From Clostridiales bacterium (GTDB taxonomy: Bacteria > Bacillota > Clostridia > Peptostreptococcales > Anaerovoracaceae): a DNA stretch of 64,000 nucleotides. The stretch's first letter is position 1, and each line of letters starts with the position of its first letter. Below the pieces are notes generated by a model, which did no database searches, had not been told where the DNA came from, and was given only the letters and a program-made list of their open reading frames with translations. Below, piece after piece: positions 8,548-18,138 of the stretch. The translations under genes and the position numbers were made by a program. The stretch covers positions 1 to 64,000 of the forward strand of contig QXXF01000020.1 of assembly GCA_009911365.1 (NCBI GenBank), written 5' to 3'.

Positions 8548-9462
8548 TTATAAGAAACTGATGAGTAGGTTGAGAAAGCCGATAACCAGGCCGATCAAAG
8601 CACCTAGATTGACGATAGCGTTCAGTTCTTTTTTCATCACAGACAAGATCAGTTCTTCCAGCTTTTCCACTTTCATGTCTTTGATCTTTTCTTCTATGAT
8701 GCCTGCCACGTCGATCTCTTCCACGATCTTTTCAATGGAGCCAGCCACGCACTTGTTATAAAACACGTCCACCAGCTGGGCCATTTGTTCTTGTTCCAAG
8801 GGAAGCTGTCGGGCCAAGCTACCAATGGTCCCAGTCTCCAGCCGCATCAGTTCTCCAGCAATGATAGGCCGGATCTTGGTCTCTCCGTTCCGTTCGATAT
8901 AATCTTGTATTTCATCACCGATCGGGCCTGCGATAGACTGGATCAGCTGGTCATTGACCATCATAGCCAGGAGGGTGCCCTGGACTTTTTCTTTGATGGC
9001 CCGAGTGCCTTCTGTGATGATGATCTCACTGATATTCATCTGACACAGAGCTTCCACCGCCCGTTCTGTGAGGGTGTCTTCCAGCTGATTACACATGTTT
9101 TCGTACTGGGTTTCCGACAGAAACGCAGTCGCGGCTTGTCCGACAGAAAGGACGCTTTCTTTCACCTCACAAAACTGGTTCCAGAGCGCGTTGCTCATGG
9201 TCTGTTTGATGGAATCCGCAGGAAGTGCTTCTGCCAAGTCATCCTTTGTCAGCAGGGTCGTCCCAACCGCACTGCCGATGGCTCCTGCCAGCTCGTCTTT
9301 TCTCTTGGGGATCAGCCCTGGAGTAAAGGGCAGCCTGCGGCTTCCCAGCATCACCGGATGGTGAGGCCGAAAGAGCATTTTCACTGCGATGAAATTTGTG
9401 AAATAACCGATGAGCGCCCCAACGAGAGGGCCCGCGATCAGTTTGAAAATCTCCATATCCAT
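8548..9462 (-). CDS. DUF445-family membrane protein
   Basis: This 304-residue protein has the signature N-terminus of the family: a membrane helix with GPLVGALIGYFTNFIAVKML-like sequence, then the LFRPH and PFTPGLIPKRK motifs. A second hydrophobic helix is at the very C-terminus. The middle is soluble and helical. Members resemble Bacillus YheB and are thought to be membrane-associated; no reaction is established. The start at 9462 follows AAAGGAA. It sits between the dGTPase gene and the PBP promoter on the same strand. Confidence 0.88.
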   Translation of the reverse strand: MDMEIFKLIAGPLVGALIGYFTNFIAVKMLFRPHHPVMLGSRRLPFTPGLIPKRKDELAGAIGSAVGTTLLTKDDLAEALPADSIKQTMSNALWNQFCEVKESVLSVGQAATAFLSETQYENMCNQLEDTLTERAVEALCQMNISEIIITEGTRAIKEKVQGTLLAMMVNDQLIQSIAGPIGDEIQDYIERNGETKIRPIIAGELMRLETGTIGSLARQLPLEQEQMAQLVDVFYNKCVAGSIEKIVEEIDVAGIIEEKIKDMKVEKLEELILSVMKKELNAIVNLGALIGLVIGFLNLLISFL

Positions 9463-9536
9463 TGGTTCCTTTCTGTATCCTTTCTATATTTCTTGCTTCT
9501 GTTTCTCGTCTCTTGCCTTTTCTATGCTGCTCTAGT

Positions 9537-10949
9537 CTATAAGATCCCGTTTAATTCCTGATAAAGGGTTTTGGCGTAGCTATCTGTCATGCCACAGATA
9601 AAATCCGTCACTAACAGTAGCCGCAGATACAACTTTTCTATCTGATCCTTGCCTTTTGCGGAAATATGGTAAACGCCCTTGTAATTGTCTGACACAAGGG
9701 CGATCAGCTTTTTCTGGCTTTCGCTCCGCGCCTTTTCCGTGTCAAAATAAAGGGCCGCATCCACGAATCTATCCAGCAGGAAATCGAAAATCGTCTGGGC
9801 TGCGAGTTCCAGCTTTAAAATGGGTTTGATATTAAACGCATAGTCAAAGGCGATGCTGCCCAGAGCTTCCATGACCGCCTCGGCATCAGTGCCGACAAAC
9901 AAATCTGTCTTGTGAGTCCCTGCCATAATGCTGTCATAATGGTCCATGAACCCAGAAGTGGCCGCCTCGATCATCTTTCCTTGGACAAATACCAGCCAGT
10001 TTTGGATGGCATTGAGTTTTGGGTCAGAGAGTCGCCGCTCTTTGGCTTGCTGGTATCGCTGCTCCAAATGGTCCGTAATCTCCTGATACCCCTTTCCCCG
10101 GCCTTCTCCCCGCTGCCGTAGCTCTCGTACTAATTCTTCATAAGTAAGGCATCCCTTCTTGCAGGCATCCTCCAGATCCGCTGTCTTGTAAGCGATGTCG
10201 TCCGCAGCTTCCAGCAGGAACGTCAACGGATGGCGAAGGCCCTTTGTTCCCAGGGAGTCTTGGATGTCATGGAACAACTCTCGGTCTCCATAATAATAGC
10301 CTAATTTCTTATCTTTGATATCGCCGCTGTCTTTGTCGATTTCCAGAGAAGAGACCGGATATTTGATGATAGTACCCAGCAAAGCCTTTGTCAGATTCAT
10401 TCCATGCTCGTCCACCAGGAAGTGCAGCTTTGTCACCAGCCGCAGTGCCTGGGTGTTGCCTTCAAAATGGTAAAAATCCTCCTGCATCTGCTGGTTTAAA
10501 AGCTGGCTGACCGGGGTCCCATCAAACTCCAGCCGGGGCAGGTTTTCCTTGAACCACTGACGGATGGCCGTTTCTCCAAAATGGCCGAAGGGCGGGTTGC
10601 CGATGTCGTGGAGCAGCCCCGCGCACTGAAGGATGTCGCACACATGGGCTTTGTAGTCCGGCAGAAAGCTTTTGTCCCGTTTTTCCTGCAGGATCCGCTG
10701 GGAAACGCTTTGCCCCAGAGATTTTCCAAAGGAAGAGACTTCCAGGGAATGGGTCAGCCTGGTGCGGATAAAATCGCTTTTGTCCAAAGGGAACACCTGA
10801 GTCTTGTCCTGCAGCCGCCGAAAAGAAGCACTGCCTATGATCCGGTGATAATCTTTCTCAAATTCTGTTCGTAGATCGCTGGTGCCGAAACTCGCCCCGG
10901 TCCGTTTGCCCCGAGGCCGTTGGGAGCACAGCAATTGGCTCCAATCCAT
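9537..10949 (-). CDS. dgt: Deoxyguanosinetriphosphate triphosphohydrolase (dGTPase)
   Basis: This HD-domain enzyme hydrolyses dGTP to deoxyguanosine and tripolyphosphate, which tunes dNTP pools. The HD metal site is visible as TRLTHSLEV (His near 67), LLHDIGN (HD near 114-115) and GHFGE, in the order expected of dNTP triphosphohydrolases. About 470 aa is a normal length. I chose ATG 10949 because AAGGAG lies 8 bases before it; ATG 10955 would be only 2 bases from that site. The DUF445 gene lies 74 bases downstream on the same strand. Confidence 0.93.
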   Translation of the reverse strand: MDWSQLLCSQRPRGKRTGASFGTSDLRTEFEKDYHRIIGSASFRRLQDKTQVFPLDKSDFIRTRLTHSLEVSSFGKSLGQSVSQRILQEKRDKSFLPDYKAHVCDILQCAGLLHDIGNPPFGHFGETAIRQWFKENLPRLEFDGTPVSQLLNQQMQEDFYHFEGNTQALRLVTKLHFLVDEHGMNLTKALLGTIIKYPVSSLEIDKDSGDIKDKKLGYYYGDRELFHDIQDSLGTKGLRHPLTFLLEAADDIAYKTADLEDACKKGCLTYEELVRELRQRGEGRGKGYQEITDHLEQRYQQAKERRLSDPKLNAIQNWLVFVQGKMIEAATSGFMDHYDSIMAGTHKTDLFVGTDAEAVMEALGSIAFDYAFNIKPILKLELAAQTIFDFLLDRFVDAALYFDTEKARSESQKKLIALVSDNYKGVYHISAKGKDQIEKLYLRLLLVTDFICGMTDSYAKTLYQELNGIL

Positions 10950-10955
10950 AGTCAT

Positions 10956-11300
10956 TTCTCCTTATTTTGATATCAACGAAAAATTCAGAAATTCTTCAAA
11001 TTATTTTAATGCTTTTGGGCTTTCCAAGGATTCAAAAAGGCTTTATGCATGATGCTCCATTAGAACTCTGTCTTTCCTGTGGCGTTCCCCCATAGATCAG
11101 CATCTTGCCAATAAGCCTGTTTGTCATGCGGTCCCAGCTAAACTGATATCCAGCGATATTTCCATGTCATCCTTGCAAACTTTCTGTCTTATATCTATAA
11201 TTTCAGTATAACCAATCGAATCTGTTTTCGCAACATTTTGCTGTAAAAAAGTTCCGTTCCAATCTAATGCGGCTGTAAACAACACACGTCCACCCGTTCC
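10956..11300. other. 345-base intergenic stretch with an unidentified coding remnant
   Basis: No intact gene is present. The minus strand between about 11045 and 11185 has an open frame (starting near HGNIAGYQFSWDRMTNRL and ending after SCIKPF) that looks protein-like but has no start or ribosome site. It may be the tail of a lost gene. I could not assign it. Confidence 0.25.
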
Positions 11301-11852
11301 TCAAGCCTTCATGATCAGCACATAAGCCGGCGGAAGGTTGTGCGGCTCCCGTATGGTATCTGCGATCCGAAAATGCCGCTCAAAGAAACTGCGTTTTACT
11401 AAGCTGTACTGAAAGATGATGAACAAACCCCTTGCTCCAATCGCTTTTTTCGTGGCCCTAAGTATGGAATCCGATAGCTCACCTGGCAGGGAAGTGAAAG
11501 GTAGCCCGGATACGATATAGTCGGCAAAATTTTGCTCATGCTGCTCCAGGCATTCCTCCACCTTCTCCGCGCTCCCCTCTATAACAAAAACATTAGGTAC
11601 TTTTCCATATTCCTGACGCATTCTCTGGCAAAAGACGGGATTCTGTTCCACCAAAAGCAGTACTGTATCATCTTTTTTCCTTTTTATGATCTCCCTTGTA
11701 AATGAACCTGTCCCTGGACCGTATTCCACAATACACTCGGCGCGCTGAAAATCGATAGGCACCATCATTTTTTTCGCCAAAGCCTTTCCGCTAGGCGCAA
11801 TAGCACCGATCCTCCTAGGATGTTTGATAAATTCTCGTATAAATGAAAACAT
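11301..11852 (-). CDS. SAM-dependent methyltransferase, phospholipid N-methyltransferase-like
   Basis: This compact class I methyltransferase (183 aa) begins with the segment IKHPRRIGAIAPSGKALAKK-like that is characteristic of the PmtA / COG3963 group. SAM motif I is VEYGPGTGSFTR (about residues 43-54); an acidic LLVEQN follows and then VSGLPFTSLP, the motif IV region. Related proteins methylate phosphatidylethanolamine or modify rRNA adenines (KsgA-like fold), so the substrate is uncertain. Start 11852 follows an AAGGAGGG-type site. It is a single gene behind the strong terminator of the SDH gene. Confidence 0.75.
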   Translation of the reverse strand: MFSFIREFIKHPRRIGAIAPSGKALAKKMMVPIDFQRAECIVEYGPGTGSFTREIIKRKKDDTVLLLVEQNPVFCQRMRQEYGKVPNVFVIEGSAEKVEECLEQHEQNFADYIVSGLPFTSLPGELSDSILRATKKAIGARGLFIIFQYSLVKRSFFERHFRIADTIREPHNLPPAYVLIMKA

Positions 11853-12033
11853 GTTAACCCTCCTTCTTTTATCTCTTTCTCATTATAAATCATAACTGAC
11901 AAATATAAAGAGGATTCTGTGGAAATCCTAAAGAATTCTTGAAAGAACGCCCTGCGGGCCGTGGCTGAAAAAATCAGTTCCAGAACAATCGGATTTATCA
12001 AACGAATAACCCAGTGCCTTCATCCGCCTTTCC

Positions 12034-12076
12034 TCAAAAAAGCCTCCAGAGCCAGCTTGCGCGCTGACTCTGGAGG
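12034..12076 (-). terminator. Strong terminator of the first SDH-like gene
   Basis: CCTCCAGAG at 12043 pairs with CTCTGGAGG ending at 12076, extended by CAGC/GCTG. On the minus strand it is followed by six T. It closes the gene that ends at 12101. Confidence 0.88.
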
Positions 12077-12100
12077 GGTGACTAACATTCTATTGGATTT

Positions 12101-13327
12101 TTACAGTTCTTTCACTTTTGTGTCTAAGGTAATATCCAGTTCCGCTGCATATTCAAAATAAGCGTCCACCTGTTCAAAGGTAAGCATATCGGAAGAAATC
12201 AACCCTGTCTGGTCGAACTTGTCATTGACGAACAGCTTTGTAAAGAGATAGCCGCCCTGTCCTGTCAAATACATTTCCGCAGTGATGCCGGATTTTTCAT
12301 AAGATTCTACTAATCCTGGTGCGTTTACATGCGTCTCTACCAGCACGTCTTTGCCGTCTTTCTTTCCATAGGCTTCGATCACCATGCAGCCGGAGTCGGA
12401 AACAAGTCCTTCATCAATGATCTCTTTGATCTCGCTCTTGAATTTTGGGGCTGGCGGCACATGAGCCAGAACCACGTCAAACGGTGAAACCTCCACACCC
12501 TTCACAGTTTCCTTTTTGTGGGAAAGTAGGCCTGCTCTGTACAGCGGTTTCGCAAAATCCACACCTGCTCCCGCATATTTAAAGTAAGCGTTCTTTGCGC
12601 CTTTGAAGAATTTTTCAGCGTTAAAGCTGTAATGGATCGGTTCATCGTGGCAGTGTTCCACGAAGGTGATTTCTTCATCCATATAATCGTACTTTCTCTT
12701 GATCGGAAGGTCGAATCCCGGAGTCCGCACCAGTTTGCCGTCCACAAAGGCATAGCCTTCTTCACTCATATCATGGAGTGCTGTGACAGGGGACCACCAG
12801 AACGGCTGGAAGCGTTTTGCTTCTACGCCTTCCCATACGATGTTATAAATGGTGTCGCAAGTATCCAGATAACGCATCGCATCTCTTGTAGCCGCACAGA
12901 TCAGTCCTGGCGCAGAACCTGTTCCTACGATGGCCGTCCTGCCGATCTCTTGGAATTTTGGTCCGTAAACATTGTACTGAATGCGGATGCTCTCTACCCA
13001 ATCTTCATGAAGGGCAGTGGTTGCCGCATAGTCCTGATAGTTCGCTTTTACTTCTAGAGCAGCGTCCAGCACGTTTTTCGTACACTCCAGCGGCAGCGCA
13101 TTGAGGATCAGATCCACACCTTTAGCCACTTCTACGATGCTGTCCTTGCTGTGCGCATCCACTTGCGCACCTTTTGCTTTTTTTAATAATTTTACCAGAT
13201 TGTCAACTGCCGTTTTATCATAATCCGCACAAATGATTTCTGCCACGCCTGGATCTTCGTCCAGTCGCTGAGCAGCCGCAGAACCCTGTGCGCCAACGCC
13301 TAATACTAAAATTTTCTTTAATGCCAT
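12101..13327 (-). CDS. Saccharopine dehydrogenase-like NAD(P) oxidoreductase (copy 1)
   Basis: The N-terminal Rossmann fold has ILVLGVGAQGSAAAQ (GxGxxG) and an acidic CADYD ending strand 2. The C-terminal half is the saccharopine dehydrogenase / lysine 6-dehydrogenase-type domain. I chose ATG 13327 (408 aa) because GTGAGGT upstream serves as the ribosome site; that GTG (13342) could itself be read as a start. The family oxidises amino groups of lysine-like compounds or joins amino acids to keto acids; the exact substrate is not visible. A divergent AraC gene lies 258 bases away, and a paralogous SDH/AraC pair is at 50295-53236, so substrate-induced control by the neighbour is likely. Confidence 0.8.
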   Translation of the reverse strand: MALKKILVLGVGAQGSAAAQRLDEDPGVAEIICADYDKTAVDNLVKLLKKAKGAQVDAHSKDSIVEVAKGVDLILNALPLECTKNVLDAALEVKANYQDYAATTALHEDWVESIRIQYNVYGPKFQEIGRTAIVGTGSAPGLICAATRDAMRYLDTCDTIYNIVWEGVEAKRFQPFWWSPVTALHDMSEEGYAFVDGKLVRTPGFDLPIKRKYDYMDEEITFVEHCHDEPIHYSFNAEKFFKGAKNAYFKYAGAGVDFAKPLYRAGLLSHKKETVKGVEVSPFDVVLAHVPPAPKFKSEIKEIIDEGLVSDSGCMVIEAYGKKDGKDVLVETHVNAPGLVESYEKSGITAEMYLTGQGGYLFTKLFVNDKFDQTGLISSDMLTFEQVDAYFEYAAELDITLDTKVKEL

Positions 13328-13585
13328 GTTTATGTACCTCACTTTATCCTATCTTTGATTTTTTATGGTTTTATTATAATGAAAATTGATTCTCCGGGAA
13401 ACTAATTTTTTGTCATGTTTTCCAGGTTTAACTGCTGAAATCATTGTCAATATTTTCTGATTATTCACCCCTCACAGGAGCCACAGCAAAATCCATTATT
13501 TTTCACCGCAAGATTTGGCTTTTGTTTGGAATCAGAGTGGCAATTCATGTTATACTAGAAGAATCGTAATGAAGCGGAGGTTATT

Positions 13586-15295
13586 ATGTTATTTGAAAGC
13601 ATTTCTTATCAAGACCAACTGCCTTTTGAGCTTTCCTTTTTAAATGTGGCCGAAGAAAGCAAGCACTGCCATCAGGAGATCGAAATCCTGCTGGTGCTGC
13701 GGGGCGTGACCCATTACCAGATCTATCATACGGATTACGAACTGAATCCTGGCGACTTGATCATTGCTGATGCAGAGGACCTGCACCAGATCCATGATTC
13801 TTCAGAGGATATCCTGCTCCTTGCCATCCATGTGGACACAGGCGGTTTTGAACATCTGTACCCAGACATCCGTTACATGTTTTTCGTATGCGAAGAATGT
13901 ATGGAGGGACCTTCTGCCAACAAGCAGCTGCTCCAGAGCAAGCTGGCCCTCTTGAAGCACGCTATCGCCCGACTGGCTTACGATTATATGCGGGAAAACA
14001 AAGACAGATCCCTTCTCATGAGTGAGATCAACGAACTGATTTCCATTTTGGTCCACCATTTCCAGGGCTTTTTCATGGAAGATTATCAGTATAAGATCAG
14101 CCAGGAAGACATGAGTCCTGATGACCTGCAGCGTCTTTGCCGTATCACCCGCTTTATCATGCTCCATTACGATCAAAAGATCACCCTGGATGACGTATCG
14201 AAAATGGAACACTTGAGTTCCTTTTATTTGTCCCATTTGATCAAAGAGAATTTAGGGTTCAATTTCCAGAATTTCGTCAACGTGATCCGCCTGGAGTTTG
14301 CGGAAAAGCGATTGGTTTTTACAAATGATACTCTGACCCGCATCAGCCAGGACTGCGGCTTTTCATCGCTGAATTATTTCAACAAATGCTTCAGCGCCTG
14401 GTACGGCAAGACTCCCGCTCAATACCGAAAGGCTTATATTCCCAAGGAAAGGTGCTTACAAAACCCTTTTACCCAGGAGGAGGCCCTGGCTCTGCTGACT
14501 CCTTATTTGAACGTTTCCACGGGAGAAACCCAGCTTCCAAAGAATGTTTCTTGGGTTTTGGATTTTAACGGCGAAGGCTTTTGGGATTTCTGGGAGACTC
14601 GAGCACCCCGCATCCTGCTGGAGTCCGTGGAAGACATTCTGGCCCTCAGCACATGTGTTGCAGTCCTAGGTCGCCTGCGTCCGTCCTGCTTTGTGCTTAG
14701 CGAAACTCTGGCTGGACTTCAAGAAACGCTCTTTCCCATTCTGGAAACAGTAATCGGGCCTCTCAACGTTCCTCTTTTGGTGAAGCCCATCCCTTGTAGC
14801 CGGGAATCCCGCACCTCTGACCTGATCTCTGTGTTCAGGCAAGTCCTGGAGCAAAGCCCCTTGTCCCTGCGGCTTTTAAGAAAATCCAATGCTCTTTTCA
14901 CAAAAAATGGCCTGGAAACTCCTCTTTATCAAGCGCTTTGCTTTTTTTCAGATTTTGAAAAGCCCCAGGTCCGCATATCAGAAAATCTTGTGCTTGTCAA
15001 AGATGAGCATGTGATGGCAACTTTGTTTTTTAATGAAGAGCCAGTGCCGCTGAACATCTGCTTGTCAGCGGAGTCCTTGCCCAAAGACGCGCAAATTCTC
15101 TGCCGGGAAATAGAGGCCAGCCAATGCGGCCGCAGAGCGTTGGAAGAATTGGGACAGCCTGAACAGCTTTCTCCTTTACTGAAAAAAAGGATCCATCAAA
15201 GCCTCTATGGCAGCATGAATTTTTCCATATTAAAAGAAGATCTGAATCTCACTGTTCAGCCAAATTCCATCCTAATCCTGGAAATTTATCGCTAG
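13586..15295 (+). CDS. AraC-family regulator with large C-terminal domain
   Basis: Residues about 10-75 form a cupin-type sensor (HCHQEIEILLVLRG, then PGDLIIADAEDLHQI). The double AraC HTH lies at about 184-283, ending in the usual FSSLNYFNKCFSAWYGKTP pattern. A further ~285 residues follow, in the position where XynB-like regulators carry a glycoside-hydrolase-like module, but I see no conserved catalytic pair. GGAGG at 13574-13579 supports the start. A TATACT -10 lies at 13550-13555. It is divergent from SDH copy 1 and is its probable regulator. The partner-paralogue at 51698 has the same layout. Confidence 0.85.
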   Translation: MLFESISYQDQLPFELSFLNVAEESKHCHQEIEILLVLRGVTHYQIYHTDYELNPGDLIIADAEDLHQIHDSSEDILLLAIHVDTGGFEHLYPDIRYMFFVCEECMEGPSANKQLLQSKLALLKHAIARLAYDYMRENKDRSLLMSEINELISILVHHFQGFFMEDYQYKISQEDMSPDDLQRLCRITRFIMLHYDQKITLDDVSKMEHLSSFYLSHLIKENLGFNFQNFVNVIRLEFAEKRLVFTNDTLTRISQDCGFSSLNYFNKCFSAWYGKTPAQYRKAYIPKERCLQNPFTQEEALALLTPYLNVSTGETQLPKNVSWVLDFNGEGFWDFWETRAPRILLESVEDILALSTCVAVLGRLRPSCFVLSETLAGLQETLFPILETVIGPLNVPLLVKPIPCSRESRTSDLISVFRQVLEQSPLSLRLLRKSNALFTKNGLETPLYQALCFFSDFEKPQVRISENLVLVKDEHVMATLFFNEEPVPLNICLSAESLPKDAQILCREIEASQCGRRALEELGQPEQLSPLLKKRIHQSLYGSMNFSILKEDLNLTVQPNSILILEIYR

Positions 15296-15419
15296 ATGGC
15301 CTGAACGCCCAGAGCAAACGCCTGCGCCTTCTTTTTGATACATATCCACACTGGTTTTGGCGACACTAACAAAATGGCGATTCTGAAAGCCAAGATCCTT
15401 ATTTTAGAAAGAAGGTGCT

Positions 15420-15869
15420 TTGTTGTTCGTCTCTCAGATCCTGATTCCTGTGGCAGTAGGCATGATCACCGGGCTAATGTCCGGCTGGCTGTCAGGCATG
15501 ATGGTGACGCACCATTATCGAAAAATAGATGAAAAGCAAGAGCGGCATCTGCGGCATATCAGATATTTGGAAGACACAGCTATTCATGTTTCCAAAGTCC
15601 TCAATGAAATCGATCTGCTGATCCACCACGAAGGTCCTTTGAATTATGAAAACGCCCTGCGGGAAATCGGCGTGATCCGGATTCCTGAAGGGCAGCTGAA
15701 TGAACAGGACAAGACCTTTTCCATTGTGCGAGAAAAGGATCTCCTTTTATCAGATATCGAAAAACAATTGAAGGATGACACCATCGACCTGCGGCAGGCC
15801 TCTCTACAGCTCATCAAGTTATCGGTAAAACTAGTGATGGCTATTGAAAAGTGCCGGCAGGAAGGGTGA
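15420..15869 (+). CDS. Small membrane-anchored hypothetical protein
   Basis: The frame opens with TTG at 15420 preceded by AAGGTG. The 149-residue product has one N-terminal membrane helix (about 3-30, with GMITGLMSGWLSGMMV) and then a charged, mostly helical cytoplasmic tail. There are no recognisable catalytic motifs. The TTG start is the weakest part of the call. It lies between an AraC gene and a convergent decayed operon and has no evident partner. I do not recognise the family. Confidence 0.5.
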   Translation: MLFVSQILIPVAVGMITGLMSGWLSGMMVTHHYRKIDEKQERHLRHIRYLEDTAIHVSKVLNEIDLLIHHEGPLNYENALREIGVIRIPEGQLNEQDKTFSIVREKDLLLSDIEKQLKDDTIDLRQASLQLIKLSVKLVMAIEKCRQEG

Positions 15870-15957
15870 ATCTGGAATTTTTTAAAAAATCTTTGATTTT
15901 TCTGGCATTTCCATCACTGACTGTGGTGTTGATCCACCACCGCTTCTTCCTGCGCCG

Positions 15958-16572
15958 CTACTCCATGGCGGCCTCCGCCTGCTGGATGCTATCATATCCA
16001 TAGAGACGGACCACGTTCCCATGTATGGTTTCCGCATTGCTTTTGCCGCTGGACTCCATGCGATCCACTAAATGATTCAGGGATTCCAAGGTAGCCTCTG
16101 AATATGTCTTCAATTCTCCAACTAGATCAGCATAAAAAGGTGTCAGATCTGTGTCCGTGCTAGTGAGGGGCCTTCCCTTTTGGGCAAAACTCTTTTTCAG
16201 AACGCAGCATGATGGAGGAGATGATTTTGATCAGTTCTGCCTTTTCCGAGGAAATCACAGGTAAATGCGCCTTCAAGTTTTTTTCATAATAATCTCGGTC
16301 CGTGAATTTCATCATATAAGCGTATTTTTCCATGATCAAGTTGCGGTCTGCTTCAGATGCGTTTTTCAGATCCTCTTCATAATGCCGCAGCGTCGCATCA
16401 TCCATCATCGCCGCCTGACTGTACCGCATGATATGAAAGGTTTCCCAATCATCCTGACAGGACGCCCTGCCTCCTATGTTTCCACGTCTTGAAACATGTC
16501 CCATTCTTTTTGAATGATCCGTTGGAGCCGATTTTCTTTCTCTAGATCATTGTTATTGAAAATTTCCACCAT
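15958..16572 (-). pseudogene. DUF4125-family gene, frameshifted
   Basis: ATG 16572 follows AGGTG inside the end of the DUF4037 gene. The frames together read like DUF4125: an N-terminal IIQKEWDMFQDV segment, GRASCQDDWETFHIMR, then a helical middle, and, one frame over, a conserved tail with GRPLTSTDTDLTPFYADLVG-like and YGYDSIQQAE ending at TAG 15958-15960. Shifts occur near 16500 and in an A run near 16190. DUF4125 genes usually sit beside or fuse with DUF4037; function is unknown. With two shifts, a decayed gene is more likely than error. Confidence 0.7.
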
Positions 16573-16575
16573 TGA

Positions 16576-17173
16576 TCACCTCGTTTCTTTTACGCTGATC
16601 CCGATTTCCCGGCCTTTCCTTGATTTCTCATCCCGCACCTTCTCTCTAGCAGCCCGCCCTTTGCTTCATGCGCTGGATAAAATCTCAACAACCGTTCCCG
16701 GATACTGGTGAAAGTCCCTTCTCCGTCATAAAAGATCTGGCCGTTTGTCGCTGTGGCGAGAAAGCTTTCCGGGATCCGCAGCCATTCCAAGTTGCTCTCA
16801 GGGCCATAGAGCAGTCCTGTGAATTTTTTATAAAATCCTTCAATAGTCATCGGACCCACCCTGCCTTGCCCTTGGGGCGTTTCTAAATTGGTCTGGCCTT
16901 TATACGTCTTGGGAAGCCGGTCATAAGCCGCACGCAGATCTCCACCGATCTCCTGATATAGGTCCTCTGGCAGCCAGACGCAAAAGCCTGGCCCAAAATA
17001 TGATCCCTGGAAAACGCATCGTCAAATCCAAGGCATTCCGAACCTTCTCCTACCAATCCTACTACCATTCTAGCTTTGTATTGGGAAAATTCCTGTTCCA
17101 GTAATGACTCGCCGTATTCGTGAAAATACGCCTTTGAAAGTTCCATGCCATTCAGCAACGTTCGTTCGCTCAT
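16576..17173 (-). pseudogene. DUF4037-family gene, frameshifted and truncated
   Basis: From ATG 17173 the frame gives the family opening (LSKAYFHEYG, then GLVGEGSECLGFDDAFSRDH), a nucleotidyltransferase-like motif. It loses frame right after SRDH, where family members continue DHxxGPGF. The next frames resume with the GFYKKFTGLLYGPESNLEWL-like segment and an arginine-rich tail. The C-terminal third seen in relatives is missing. The gene lies between the TPR gene and DUF4125, an arrangement seen in other Firmicutes. It is dead by deletion and frameshift. Confidence 0.7.
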
Positions 17174-17215
17174 TCTCGATTTCTCCTATAGACTGTCCCT
17201 TTCTCTAGACCGTCC

Positions 17216-18022
17216 CTATCCTTCTTTTTCCGCTTCCTCAATTTTCGCTAGGTTTCGAGAGATGACTTGGTAAGCAGGAGAATCTTTGCCATAACTCTGC
17301 TCGATCAGGCCTAGCGCTTTGGTGTAATGGGATTTTGCTGATTCCAATTCTCCCTCAGCGGAAAGCACTTCCCCTAACCCAGTCAAAGCCGACGCATAAT
17401 GGGGATCCTTCGTCTTTTGGCTTTCTTCAAATAGGCGAACAGCTTGTCCCAAGCTTTCCTTGGCTGCATCCAATTTCTCTTGTTTCACCTGGAGTTCACC
17501 CAGATTCACATAAGTGGTCGCCAGTTCTATCGCGCATCCCGGCAGACCGCTAATGACAGAAAGGGCTGTTTCCAGAACATTCTCCGCTTCTTGAAGCTTC
17601 CCTGTTTCTCGATACGCAACGCTCATGTTGTTGCAAAGAGCCGCCATCCTGTAATCCTCGCCCAACTCCAAGGCTGTCAGCCGTTCCTTGGCCTGAATGA
17701 ACAAGTCCAAGGCAGCTTCCCATTCTCCCGCAGAAAGACGCACGTCTCCCGCATTGAGCAAGGCCGTGGCATAATGCTGGGTATCGCCCATGCCCACGGC
17801 TTTGATCCGCTTGAGCACGTCTTCACAGACTTGCTTTGCCTGCTCTGTTTTTCCAAGCACCCGGTATACGCCGCCCAATTCATTGGACACTGCGATGATT
17901 CCCAAGGCATCGTCCTGTTCCTTGGCTTCTCCCAGGCTTTGTTCCAAAAACTCCACTACCTTTTGTGCGTCTCTCTGCTGAAAAATTTCATCTAGTTTTT
18001 CGTAAAAATTTTGTAAATTCAT
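17216..18022 (-). CDS. Tetratricopeptide-repeat protein
   Basis: ATG 18022 follows AGGAGTG with 8-base spacing, giving 268 aa. From about residue 30 to the end there are six or so TPR units (for example ALLNAGDVRLSAGEWEAALD, TTYVNLGELQVKQEKLDAAK, SALTGLGEVLSAEGELESAK). It has no signal peptide or enzymatic domain, so it should be a cytoplasmic scaffold. It is the first gene of a TPR-DUF4037-DUF4125 cluster in which the two downstream genes are broken, so its partners are probably gone. The role is unknown. Confidence 0.82.
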   Translation of the reverse strand: MNLQNFYEKLDEIFQQRDAQKVVEFLEQSLGEAKEQDDALGIIAVSNELGGVYRVLGKTEQAKQVCEDVLKRIKAVGMGDTQHYATALLNAGDVRLSAGEWEAALDLFIQAKERLTALELGEDYRMAALCNNMSVAYRETGKLQEAENVLETALSVISGLPGCAIELATTYVNLGELQVKQEKLDAAKESLGQAVRLFEESQKTKDPHYASALTGLGEVLSAEGELESAKSHYTKALGLIEQSYGKDSPAYQVISRNLAKIEEAEKEG

Positions 18023-18138
18023 TATTTTTAACACTCCTTGCCTGTTATTATATCCGCACTGCCTTAGCATGACAAGGCGAAGCCGCGATATTTTCTGAAA
18101 AGTTGAAGGTCACCTATATAAAGATATCTTTTTCCTTG

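Noticed and set aside
8785-9561. Long plus-strand open frame (258 codons)
   Set aside because: It is antisense to DUF445 and its flank, with no start signal or recognisable domain.
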